NCBI GenBank assembly: GCA_016743235.1
Contig: VRZD01000030.1
Span: forward strand, 1-64,000
Direction: 5' to 3'
Source: Pantanalinema sp. GBBB05
GTDB lineage: Bacteria; Cyanobacteriota; Cyanobacteriia; Leptolyngbyales; Leptolyngbyaceae
Length of the DNA stretch: 64,000 nt
Each line of letters starts with the position of its first letter. The first letter of the stretch is position 1. Below the pieces are notes generated by a model. It saw nothing but the letters and a program-made list of their open reading frames with translations. It ran no database searches and was not told where the DNA came from. Positions 25,815 through 34,431 of this stretch are shown in pieces. Both the position numbers and the translations under genes were made by a program.

Positions 25815-25960
25815 GGACTCTCCTGTATCAGGCGATCGATATTAAAAAAACACCTCTAACTTTTACCAAGCTTAATGATCATGCTCAGAAGCTCCTTCTG
25901 TCTTAAGAATGGCATTCTGATGAATCAGTCCCATTAATATTATTTTCTCTGCAGCAAATT

Positions 25961-25985
25961 CCCCCTAAATCAAACGTTTAGGGGG
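25961..25985 (-). terminator. GC-rich hairpin downstream of the DUF2243 gene
   Basis: A 9-bp stem (ccccctaaa / tttaggggg) with a 7-base loop, 43 bp past the stop codon at 26028; only a short T-rich stretch follows on the minus strand. Confidence 0.6.
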
Positions 25986-26027
25986 ATAATAACGGGCATT
26001 GAGTAAAACTAAACTGGAATGACTGGC

Positions 26028-26591
26028 TTAAACTGATTTGGCGTTTTGACTGGACTGCAAAATTACCCAACCTGCGATCGCGATAACTCCGCTAATCCCT
26101 AAATAAGCCAGATCATAGATCAGAGTATAAGCACCCGATCGCACATGATGAATACCCAAGAGTTGATGATCAATTAACCCTTCAAGACAGTTAAATCCGC
26201 CAAATCCAATCATCAAAGCAGCAATAAAGGTAGAAGCAGATAACACTTGAAGCTGTTGAGCGGCTCGCCAAAGTAGAAAGATGCCCAGCAAAGTCATGAG
26301 CCAATCAAACAAATGGAATAATCCATCCCCCAATGTATTTAGTTCTAAACCAGCTAAAGTGGTATCTGATTTGACATTGGAAAACATGTGATGCCATTGA
26401 AGCAACTGGTGAAAAATAATTCCATCAAAAAATCCAGCCTGACCAATACCTAGAACAATTCCCGCTGTCATCAGAGGACGACGATTTGAAGCCGGGGTGG
26501 GAGGGGAAAGCCTTACTGGTTGAGTCATTTCACGTCTATATGGCATCAGGTTAATTGTCGCGGGATTCAGTGCAGCGAAGATGGCTGACAT
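26028..26591 (-). CDS. DUF2243 family membrane protein
   Basis: A 187-residue protein with four hydrophobic segments and the family landmarks LGIGQAGFFDGIIFHQLLQWHHM, split as GFFDGIIFHQLLQ and WHHM, plus NTLGDGLFHLFDW and GFGGFNCLEGLIDHQLLG. Repeated His in membrane-facing positions suggests metal or haem binding, but this is inference. The ATG at 26591 overlaps the TGA of the upstream regulator gene (TGATG), so the two are translated together; a TTG at 26594 is less likely. Confidence 0.88.
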   Translation of the reverse strand: MSAIFAALNPATINLMPYRREMTQPVRLSPPTPASNRRPLMTAGIVLGIGQAGFFDGIIFHQLLQWHHMFSNVKSDTTLAGLELNTLGDGLFHLFDWLMTLLGIFLLWRAAQQLQVLSASTFIAALMIGFGGFNCLEGLIDHQLLGIHHVRSGAYTLIYDLAYLGISGVIAIAGWVILQSSQNAKSV

Positions 26592-27829
26592 CAACTCACC
26601 AGTGCTAGATCATCCACAATCACGATATGTTTTTTCTCATCAAAATAAATTTTGCCATCCTGCCGCAGTTGGCTGAATAAACGGCTAATGGTAACTCGTG
26701 TAGCTCCACAGGCATTGGCAAAGTCTTCGTGGGTTAACCGTAGCCCTAAACGGATGCCTTGAGGAACTGGTTGACCCACTTCATCTTTCAATAGTTGTAA
26801 TAATCGGCATAAACGGCTTTCAATTTGACGCTCGCCAGCAATCAATAAAAGGGTTTCTGTCTGTTGAAGCCGCTGCCTAGTTTTGGCAAAAAAGAATTGA
26901 GCCAATGAGTGGGATGCAAATATTTCATTAACTGAGAAACCAACTAGTTGCACATCTGAAACTGCGATCGCTTCATACAGTGGTAGCGCCGTAAGATAAG
27001 CACCAAAAGGCATGCCTGAACCAACTAAGCCAATTAACACATCCTGATTTTTATCCGTTAATGTGGTTAGTTTCACAAGCCCATGGTCAACATACCAAAG
27101 AGTTTGAGGATTTAACGGGATTAGTTCACCTTGTGAATAAAAATGCCTCAGCCGATTGTGCAACAGGTCTTGAGTGTGACCATTATTATCGTCATGGCAA
27201 CTCTGTTCCAATGCGGCAATACGTTTGCGCTCAGAAATATCGCGAATCATCCAACGAAAACTCTCGGGTTGATGATCTTGATTCCGAATTGCCAGGGTTG
27301 AACAAGCCACATTAAATAATTTGCCATCCCGAGTTTGTAAGCTGGTTTCCCATTCTTGAAAGTAATCACGTTGTTGCCGTCGCAACAGTTCTAAACGAAA
27401 CGCCGCGCGATCGTCTTCTCGCACAAATACAGCAAGCGGCTTACCAATTAAAAATTGAGTTGAGACATTTAATAGTTGAGCGGCTGTTCTATTTGCTTCT
27501 TGGATACAGCCTTCTAAACTAGTAACTAAATAGGCTTCTGGAGCAAAATGAAATAATTCCTGATACCGCTGGCGCTCAATATTAGCTAGCTCTAAAGCCA
27601 GGCTTAAATCCTCTTCTTTTTGTTGCAGTTCTTCTACAGTCACTTGCAGTTCCTCCATGGCAATTCCCAGCTCTTTTAGCACCGATGGCATCAAATTTGA
27701 TGCCATTTGAGGGGAATGATTTAACTGGTTAAACAGATGAAATAGACGATCGTGCATGACTGCAACTTGCTGGGAAAAGCTCTCTATCTTGTTCGAAGAT
27801 TCTTTGCTAGTTGGGACATCTATAGACAT
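26591..27829 (-). CDS. PAS-domain and Crp/Fnr-type fusion regulator
   Basis: A 412-residue transcription regulator if started at the ATG at 27829, preceded by GAGGG; a GTG at 27856 is possible. A coiled coil (about 50-85, MEELQVTVEELQQKEEDLS) leads into a PAS domain (about 90-205: YQELFHFAPEAYLVT, then WMIRDISERKR). A Crp-like beta-roll follows (about 230-330), then a helix-turn-helix (HEDFANACGATRVTISRLF, near 365-385). The GE and Arg of the usual cyclic-nucleotide cassette are missing: the equivalent stretch reads GSGMPFGAYLTALPLYEAI. The effector is therefore unlikely to be cAMP. It overlaps the DUF2243 gene. Confidence 0.85.
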   Translation of the reverse strand: MSIDVPTSKESSNKIESFSQQVAVMHDRLFHLFNQLNHSPQMASNLMPSVLKELGIAMEELQVTVEELQQKEEDLSLALELANIERQRYQELFHFAPEAYLVTSLEGCIQEANRTAAQLLNVSTQFLIGKPLAVFVREDDRAAFRLELLRRQQRDYFQEWETSLQTRDGKLFNVACSTLAIRNQDHQPESFRWMIRDISERKRIAALEQSCHDDNNGHTQDLLHNRLRHFYSQGELIPLNPQTLWYVDHGLVKLTTLTDKNQDVLIGLVGSGMPFGAYLTALPLYEAIAVSDVQLVGFSVNEIFASHSLAQFFFAKTRQRLQQTETLLLIAGERQIESRLCRLLQLLKDEVGQPVPQGIRLGLRLTHEDFANACGATRVTISRLFSQLRQDGKIYFDEKKHIVIVDDLALVS

Positions 27830-29023
27830 TTGATCAACCCTCAATGAACTACGCACGACGACAAGCTAAGTGAGCAAAAATTTTTTCGATTAGATATCAG
27901 TCAACAAGACAGAAGCAAAACTTAAAGAAGATCTATGTTGGCGATAGAGTGATGCATCAAGCATCATCGATTTAACTCTAATTGTATAAATTTAATCCCT
28001 AAATTACAGTAACCTGGCTCACTGTATGCCACTTCTCTAATAGAAGGAAAAGTCACCGTTTTAATGGACTTATAACTATCTAGTTGAATTTAATATAAAC
28101 GATCTAAACCTACTTCACACTCACAGAGTTGGATAAAATTCATTAAAAGTAGTTTGTAAATTAAGTTACATAGAACCTTAACAAGCTTTTCTTCCTTGGG
28201 TATCTCTTATTTAAGAAAAAAATATTGCTAGTTAGAGGAAAACTTTTGCCGCTATTGATCAAGTTTCGTTACACTGCGTCGATCGCGAATTAACTATAAC
28301 TAATTCAATGCATAATCCAATGCAATCACATCAGAAGTATCGGTGTAGTTAAATACAAATTGTTTCATAGGCTTTTTCTAGTAGAGAACCTACATAACCA
28401 ATTTCAGTTACTCTACGCCTACTCAGATTGGCGAACGGAGATTCTCAACTTCCTATGCCTCGCTTTGGCACAGACTCGCTCTCTTGAACAACAGACTCTT
28501 AGCAGGGTTTTGCTAAAACCCTAGGCGCTCTAAATATAAGTTTATGAATTTGTGTAAACACTTCGGGAATTCTACAGTCAGCAATTGAAGCTATGCGTAG
28601 TGATGGCTAGCCTGTCACCAAATGTAACTATATCGGTGAGGGATTAGTGGTTTGATCGGGATAGGAGCATTAGAAATTTCTTGGTTGAAGCTGCACCTGT
28701 GGCTGCAATCAAACCCAATCAAGGTTCTACCAAATGGCAGACTGAATCACCCAACGAGGTGAGTCGGTCGGACGAAGCATGATGTTTTGTCACGTCGTAC
28801 ATTAAGTAGGGTCATGGGGTTACGGCTCCAGCTTCAAATCCAGCTCAATAATCACCGCTCAAATTGATCGAAATCACTTTTTATCTCAGTAGAGTTTGGG
28901 AACCTTAATCATAAGCTAGATTTTGCTCTCAGAGTAAATGCATAACTTCCCAAATTTCACTGGATGACTTAGCTAAATCGTTTGTTGATAAATCAGTATT
29001 TTTTAGGGTAGAGGAAGACAGTC
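27830..29023. other. 1.2-kb spacer without a recognised gene
   Basis: AT-rich sequence between divergent genes. It contains a small hairpin (agggtttt / aaaaccct, 28504-28522). No tRNA, transposase or known small RNA was recognised. Promoters for both flanking genes must lie at its ends. Confidence 0.4.
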
Positions 29024-29578
29024 ATGCGGAATCAATTTCACAAGCCCCTAACGCAGTTGGTCTCAGCATTGCATCAGCCTAGCCAACTTATCGCAGGTCT
29101 GTCATTTGCGTTCAGCATTGCCGCCCTTGGAATCGCCGCTCCATCAGCGCTGAGCGCAGAATCAGCACCACACCCAGTGGCAAAGGCTGCCAGTCCGACT
29201 GTGCCTGCAACTGCTGTGGCTCAACTGCCGGATGGTGTTTACCTTTATGGGCAGTCTGCTGAACCAGAACAACTGGGTCAAGGTTACTTCGTGTTTGAAG
29301 TGACTCAAGGCGATGTAGTCGGCGCATTGTACATGCCACGCTCCTCATTTGATTGCGCTAAAGGGTCCTTTAAGGATGATCAGTTAGCGTTAACAGTAAC
29401 TAATAGCTACGATCGCACAACTAATCCGTTTGAGATTGCTTTAGACCAAACTACAAATGTAGCGACTTCAACTGCACCTGGTAAGCCTGCGGTAGGTTTA
29501 GAAGGCTTTTATCGGCTTAATCAGGTGAGTGACAATGATATGCGAATTCTGAATGTTTGTAAGAAAGACGTTCAATAA
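29024..29578 (+). CDS. Exported conserved protein, unknown function
   Basis: A 184-residue protein starting at an ATG behind GAGGAAG. A signal peptide spans about residues 1-45 (LSFAFSIAALGIAAPSALSA). The mature part begins after an Ala/Pro/Val-rich linker with LPDGVYLYGQSAEPEQLGQG and continues with GYFVFEVTQGDVVGALYMPR and SFDCAKGSF; a second Cys sits near the end (LNVCKKD), so one disulfide is possible. I recall similar proteins in cyanobacteria but no function. Its last 7 bases overlap the convergent SbcC-like gene. Confidence 0.75.
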   Translation: MRNQFHKPLTQLVSALHQPSQLIAGLSFAFSIAALGIAAPSALSAESAPHPVAKAASPTVPATAVAQLPDGVYLYGQSAEPEQLGQGYFVFEVTQGDVVGALYMPRSSFDCAKGSFKDDQLALTVTNSYDRTTNPFEIALDQTTNVATSTAPGKPAVGLEGFYRLNQVSDNDMRILNVCKKDVQ

Positions 29579-32340
29579 ACAGCCTCTTCTCGTTGCACGA
29601 AGATTACGTTTTCCGTGACTTTCTCAAACGTATCATCATGACTAATCACAAATAACTGGCGGAAGGTTTTAATATTTGCGATCGCTTCTGCCAGTTGCTC
29701 CCGCCGGGGTCTGTCCATGTTAGTAGTTGGCTCATCAAAAAACGCAATATCTATATCTGCTAGGACTTTTAAGAGTGCTAACCGAACGGCTAAGGCAGCA
29801 CACATTTGTTCGCCACCAGACAGATTAATAAAACGGCGAGTATGTCCGCCTTCCTGCACAAGAATTTCGTAGTCTCTAGTCCAGATCAGGCTCACATTCA
29901 ACCGATTCAATAGCTCACGGAATAAGCGATCGGCTTCCTGAGAAATGCGCTGGACATAGCGTTCGGTAATCCGAGGACCCGCCTTCTTGTAAGCTTCGCG
30001 AGCGAACTTAATGAAGTGTTGAATCTTCCGCTTTTGCTTCAGCGCTACCTCTGCCTGCTGCCGCTTAGTTTGGAGCGTTTCCAGTCGAGCAACTTGCTGA
30101 TCCAATTGCTCGCGCACTTTCACCATATCGGGTAGGCGAGCATTTAAAGCGATCGATTGATTATGGAAGACTTGATAGTTGCTTTGTACCTGTTGGAACT
30201 GAACCGGGTCAAAAGTCTGGCGGAGATGCTCTCGTTCTTCTATCAACCGCTGTTGTGCCTCTGTGAAAACTTGTAACTGTTCGCTAGCGGCTTGGAGCTG
30301 CTGACGACGATCGCGGCGTGTATTAGCCAACTCTCGGTAAGCTAAATAGTTTTCATGCGCCGCCTGATGCTCGGCTTTCACCGCTTGCTGCGCTTGCATT
30401 TCCTCTATAAGGTTGGGCAATGCCGCCAGTTGTAGATCTACTTGCGCGATCGTCTGCTGGATTGCTTGTAAGGCAACTTGCGCTTCCTGCACTTGAGTTT
30501 CTAAACTAGTTTGTTGCTGAAGTCTCTGACGCAGTAAACGGATCTGTCCACGTGGATCGTTTAAAGCAAGCAGTCCATCTGCCAGGTCGGTTTGTTGGGT
30601 GAGTAAGTCGGCTTCGGTCACTAACCGAGCTTTGATGTCGTTGATCCCAGTTTGTAACTCGGCAATCTCCAGGGTTAATTCCTGATGGCGTTGTTGCAAG
30701 CTGTCCAGATTAGCAAATTCGGTTTGCTGTCGTCGGGCTATTCTTAACTGAGTTTGAACGGCTTGCAAGTTTTGTTCTAAGGTTTCAACCGAAGTTTGAT
30801 CTGCCAGGTCATTCAAAATATCCCGTAAGGCAGTGACTAAATGAGCTTGCCAATCCACTCCTTGCTGAAGCGCCGCGATCGCCGTCTCTAAGGTTTCCGA
30901 CCAGATTGGAACAGCCACTTGTAACGCTTTTAAACTGGTTGTCGTTTGTTCGACTTGATTTAAGTAGCGATCGCCCGCAGATTGGGAGCGATCGAGTAAC
31001 TGCTGTAAATCCGCTTCAAATTGAATGGCGGCAGCAATTCGACTTAAGTGTAACTGGCAACGCTGTTGTTCCTGCTCAAACTGCGGAATTTGTTGGACAG
31101 TGGCAGCTAAAGACTGAATTCGGGTAATATCTCGCTGTAGTTGCGCTAAATTAGTTTGCCGTTGCTGGAGCTGTTTTTCCTGAGTTTTCACCGTTTGTTT
31201 CCAGCTCACACAGTGCTGCAAGTGCTGTCGGATCACTTGCTGTTCTTGCTCTAATTGTAATTGTTGTTGAGCGAGTGGTTCTAATCGTTGAATTTCTGCT
31301 TCTGCCGTTTTGAGATCTTCTAGTTGGGCTAATAACGTATTGAGTTGTACCTGGCGATCGCTGAGTTGTTGTTCACAATAACGCTTTTCCTGGTGTAATT
31401 TTTGTTCAGCTTGCCATTGCGTTTGTAATGATTGCAGTGCTGTTTCTGCCTGTTCATATAGTTGATAAGCTTCCCGATGGGTAGTACAAACAGCTGCCGC
31501 TTCTTCCGCTTGGTGCACATCCTTTTGTAACCGTTGCATACTCTCTGCTTGAGTTTGTTGCTGCACGGTCAGTAAATCTAATTGACTTTGCACTTGCTGC
31601 ATTTGCTGCGCCTGAACTGCCAGATTGGCTTGGGTTTGTTCTAGTTCAACTAACTGAGTTTGAAGCTGTTGAATAGATTGCTGTACCTCAGTAATCTCTT
31701 GTTGTTGAGCTTGCCGTTTTTGTGCCAGGTGCTCAAACCCAGTGAGTTCATCGTCGTACCGTTCAATCTCCCGCTCTAACTCTTTAACATGTGCCTCAGC
31801 ATACTTGGTTAACGACAAGAACTGATCAAATACTCGCCGATATTCATCCACTTTTAGAATGGTGTCGAAGGTTTTTTTGCGCTCTCGATCGGGCTTGAGA
31901 AAATCAACCGTAAACATACCCTGCGGTACGCCGATCGTGTTGGCAAATAAATCAGCTAAATCAGTGCCAGCTGCTACTCCTAAATGTTGGCGTAACCAGG
32001 GTAAAACCTCTTCTTCAATCCGGTTATATTCCAGCTTTTCCCCAACCTGAGGATCGTAAATGGTATAGCCCGATCGGGTACAACGGCTGATTTCATACGT
32101 TCGCTGATCCCGGTTAGAGACAAAGCTAATCCTTACCTGGGCACTGCTCGCCCCATTCCGAATTAAATCCTCGTTTTTGTAACTGCCCCGATAGTTAAAC
32201 AATGTCCAGGCGATCGCTTCCAGCAAGCTAGTTTTGCCAGCGCCATTCTCCCCACAAATCGCATTGGTTCCCGGTTGAAAGGTAAAGTGACGATCGCTAT
32301 GGGATTTAAAGTTTTTCAGCGTGACCGTGAGAATTTCCAT
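29572..32340 (-). CDS. SbcC/Rad50-like SMC-family ATPase
   Basis: A 922-residue DNA-repair type ATPase. The N-terminal Walker A is CGENGAGKTSLLEAI (about 30-44). A very Gln/Leu-rich coiled coil fills residues about 180-780, and the C-terminal half-site has LSGGEQMCAALAVRLALL (signature) and IAFFDEPTTNMD (Walker B) with VISHDD. Rad50 and SbcC carry a CxxC zinc hook in mid coil; none is visible here, and no SbcD/Mre11 nuclease gene is adjacent. It may be a cyanobacterial hookless type. HIP1 sites are frequent within the gene. Confidence 0.85.
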   Translation of the reverse strand: MEILTVTLKNFKSHSDRHFTFQPGTNAICGENGAGKTSLLEAIAWTLFNYRGSYKNEDLIRNGASSAQVRISFVSNRDQRTYEISRCTRSGYTIYDPQVGEKLEYNRIEEEVLPWLRQHLGVAAGTDLADLFANTIGVPQGMFTVDFLKPDRERKKTFDTILKVDEYRRVFDQFLSLTKYAEAHVKELEREIERYDDELTGFEHLAQKRQAQQQEITEVQQSIQQLQTQLVELEQTQANLAVQAQQMQQVQSQLDLLTVQQQTQAESMQRLQKDVHQAEEAAAVCTTHREAYQLYEQAETALQSLQTQWQAEQKLHQEKRYCEQQLSDRQVQLNTLLAQLEDLKTAEAEIQRLEPLAQQQLQLEQEQQVIRQHLQHCVSWKQTVKTQEKQLQQRQTNLAQLQRDITRIQSLAATVQQIPQFEQEQQRCQLHLSRIAAAIQFEADLQQLLDRSQSAGDRYLNQVEQTTTSLKALQVAVPIWSETLETAIAALQQGVDWQAHLVTALRDILNDLADQTSVETLEQNLQAVQTQLRIARRQQTEFANLDSLQQRHQELTLEIAELQTGINDIKARLVTEADLLTQQTDLADGLLALNDPRGQIRLLRQRLQQQTSLETQVQEAQVALQAIQQTIAQVDLQLAALPNLIEEMQAQQAVKAEHQAAHENYLAYRELANTRRDRRQQLQAASEQLQVFTEAQQRLIEEREHLRQTFDPVQFQQVQSNYQVFHNQSIALNARLPDMVKVREQLDQQVARLETLQTKRQQAEVALKQKRKIQHFIKFAREAYKKAGPRITERYVQRISQEADRLFRELLNRLNVSLIWTRDYEILVQEGGHTRRFINLSGGEQMCAALAVRLALLKVLADIDIAFFDEPTTNMDRPRREQLAEAIANIKTFRQLFVISHDDTFEKVTENVIFVQREEAVY

Positions 32341-32536
32341 AATGGAGCGCCTGGCAATGTTCTCCCAGATGACAAACGTAAAAAGCGAACGAGTGTACTA
32401 AGCCATGGGTTTCAAAATTGTAACCTGAAGTCACTCTCAGCAAACGCTCCTAAACCCGCAACTTTAGGCAACTTTGCAGGTTTTACTCCTCCAGCATCGG
32501 GGACTGGGAGACTAACTGTATTGGGAAAGCTCAGAT

Positions 32537-33187
32537 TTAGAACTCGATGCCAGCTTGAGCTTTGACACCTTGTTCCCGGAAGGGATGTTTGACCAAGGTC
32601 ATTTCTGTTACCAGATCGGCACACTCAATCAATGCTTGAGGCGCCCCCCGCCCCGTTAGGATCACATGGGAATCACTTGGTTTTTGCTCCAGTCCGGCTA
32701 ATACCTGTTCCACTTGGAGATATCCCAACTTCAGCGCTACATTCACTTCATCCAATAATGTCAGCTTGAACTCAGGATTAGTGATGTAAGTCAGGGCTTT
32801 ATGCCAAGCTGTTTGAGCTAATTGAGCATCCCGTTCCCGATCCTGGGTTTCCCAGGTAAAGCCTTCTCCCATCGCGTGAAATTCTAGTTGCTCCGACCAA
32901 GGATTAAAAGCTGCTTTCTCAGCAGGCTCCCAAGCTCCTTTAATAAACTGCACGATCGCCACTCGATGCCCATGTCCCAGTGATCGCAATACCATCCCCA
33001 AAGCTGCCGTTGTTTTGCCTTTGCCATTGCCAGTATGGACAATCACTAACCCTTTCTCCGCCGTCATACCAGCCAACCGTTGCTCCTGAACTTCCTTACG
33101 GCGCTGCATTTTTTGCTGATACTGTTCTGTAGTCAGAGAGGAGCCTATAGCGTCGGTTCCAGAGGAGGATGGAGTGCGATCGATCAT
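32537..33187 (-). CDS. cobO: Cob(I)yrinic acid a,c-diamide adenosyltransferase (CobO/BtuR)
   Basis: Transfers an adenosyl group from ATP to cobalt in corrinoid synthesis or salvage. The 216-residue protein has the inverted P-loop VHTGNGKGKTTAALGM (about 50-65), QFIKGAWEPAEK, the MGEGFTWETQDRERD region and LLDEVNVALKLGYL. The length and motifs are normal. A 98-residue conserved protein gene lies upstream, 78 bp away on the same strand, and may be cotranscribed. No cobalamin riboswitch was recognised nearby. Confidence 0.95.
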   Translation of the reverse strand: MIDRTPSSSGTDAIGSSLTTEQYQQKMQRRKEVQEQRLAGMTAEKGLVIVHTGNGKGKTTAALGMVLRSLGHGHRVAIVQFIKGAWEPAEKAAFNPWSEQLEFHAMGEGFTWETQDRERDAQLAQTAWHKALTYITNPEFKLTLLDEVNVALKLGYLQVEQVLAGLEQKPSDSHVILTGRGAPQALIECADLVTEMTLVKHPFREQGVKAQAGIEF

Positions 33188-33265
33188 GGAGGATGTCTAC
33201 CTTAGTTGTGCAAGAAAACCAGTCAAACCAACAGTGTATCTTGCATTCTGATTGGCTCAGCGGTT

Positions 33266-33562
33266 CTACTCAAACAGAAACATTTGGGTTGGTTCTGGAG
33301 TGCTTTCTAAGCGAGCTAAATCACCCTGGTAGTGAGTATTGATTTGATGCGCTTTCTGTTGTAGATGCTGGGGAACATATTGCGGATCTACGGGTAAGCC
33401 ATGCATTAGCATGAATTCCGCCAATTGATCTGGATGAATCAAAATTTTCTCCTGGTGGAGACGCTGCAAAATTTGGGGAAATGAATGCCAGGCGATCGCA
33501 TCTCTGGGCGGGTTAGCAGATTCCACAGGAGCCGGTTGGCGAAACGAGGAGCCGTTAGTCAT
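33266..33562 (-). CDS. Conserved cyanobacterial hypothetical protein
   Basis: A 98-residue soluble protein. The first 20 residues are Pro/Ser-rich; the core (WHSFPQILQRLHQEKILIHP, then QLAEFMLMHGLPVDPQYVP) predicts two or three helices, and the end is TQMFLFE. No known motif is present. It lies just upstream of cobO on the same strand, so shared expression is likely, but there is no evidence for a role in cobalamin metabolism. Confidence 0.7.
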   Translation of the reverse strand: MTNGSSFRQPAPVESANPPRDAIAWHSFPQILQRLHQEKILIHPDQLAEFMLMHGLPVDPQYVPQHLQQKAHQINTHYQGDLARLESTPEPTQMFLFE

Positions 33563-34431
33563 ATTGAGTGCAGAATGAACAAGTCACAAAAGCTATCGCT
33601 ATCCTATCGATCCCAGGCAGGAGACGCAGGATTACCTGCCGAGATTTTCCCATGCTATGAGTGGGAGCAGACAACCGCCCACATTTTAATAGTTGATTAA
33701 GGAAAAATTTGTGCGATTCCTGGAAAAATCACCCGCTTAGATCACGATGATGGAGAGGTTTGGTGTTAGATTAATGGAGTTAGTGTCTCAAGGGTTTACA
33801 AAGAACGTTGAAACCTCTTTCCCTAACTGGATACCCCTGGCAGCCCTTATGGTATCTGGACATGAAATTAAAGCGGAGACGGCAGTGTGACCCAGCACTA
33901 TCGGTAGTCGATCGGTGCGAAGCGCCGAGTATGAGCTGACCGACCTGTAACTTGAGGTTCGTGGCTTGTGGGACTTGATTCTGAATGCGTTTCGTAAGAA
34001 TCCCCAGCATCTTCTCTCGCCTACGAACTCGGTCGGTCAAGTTCTCTGTTAGGAGAATTTTTGAATTAAATAGCCAATCAGGCGTTGTTACTGTCCCAGC
34101 TCACTCTCGGTTTTAGACCGTAGAGATGATGGGGCGGATGCCATGCTGAAGCGGCTAATTTGGGTAAGCATCCTGATTTCAGGAATGAGTAGCCTGATTG
34201 TCGATCGGTAATTGTCTAGGCTTCTACTTTGACGCATCAGGTGGGAACCCTGGGAATAGTTGCCGAGAGTCGCTCAAGTGCGATCGCTCTCTGCCCATTT
34301 TTGATAGCCCGCATCATAACGCCTGGTAATTACCATGCAAGCCCCGGATGAACTGGGGTTGGTTGTGATGACGTGCTGTCTGTAAACACTCTCAATGCTT
34401 TTATGCTGTTTATCCTTTGTGGAGCGCCAAG
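33563..34431. other. Spacer between divergent genes, mostly empty
   Basis: About 870 bp with no confident gene. A 22-codon frame at 34143-34211 (plus strand) encodes a short hydrophobic peptide and is listed separately. No RNA gene was recognised. Confidence 0.4.
34143..34211 (+). CDS. Possible 22-residue hydrophobic peptide
   Basis: ATG to TAA encodes MLKRLIWVSILISG followed by MSSLIVDR, the form of a single membrane helix with basic N-terminus. Cyanobacteria use many such small subunits, but I do not recognise this one and there is no clear ribosome binding site. It may be chance. Confidence 0.2.
   Translation: MLKRLIWVSILISGMSSLIVDR

Noticed and set aside
28840..28860. cttcaaatccagc, resembling a tRNA T-loop
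   Set aside because: No pairing arms or cloverleaf around it.
33780..34040. 86-codon basic frame on the minus strand
   Set aside because: Arg-rich out-of-frame style text with no family likeness.
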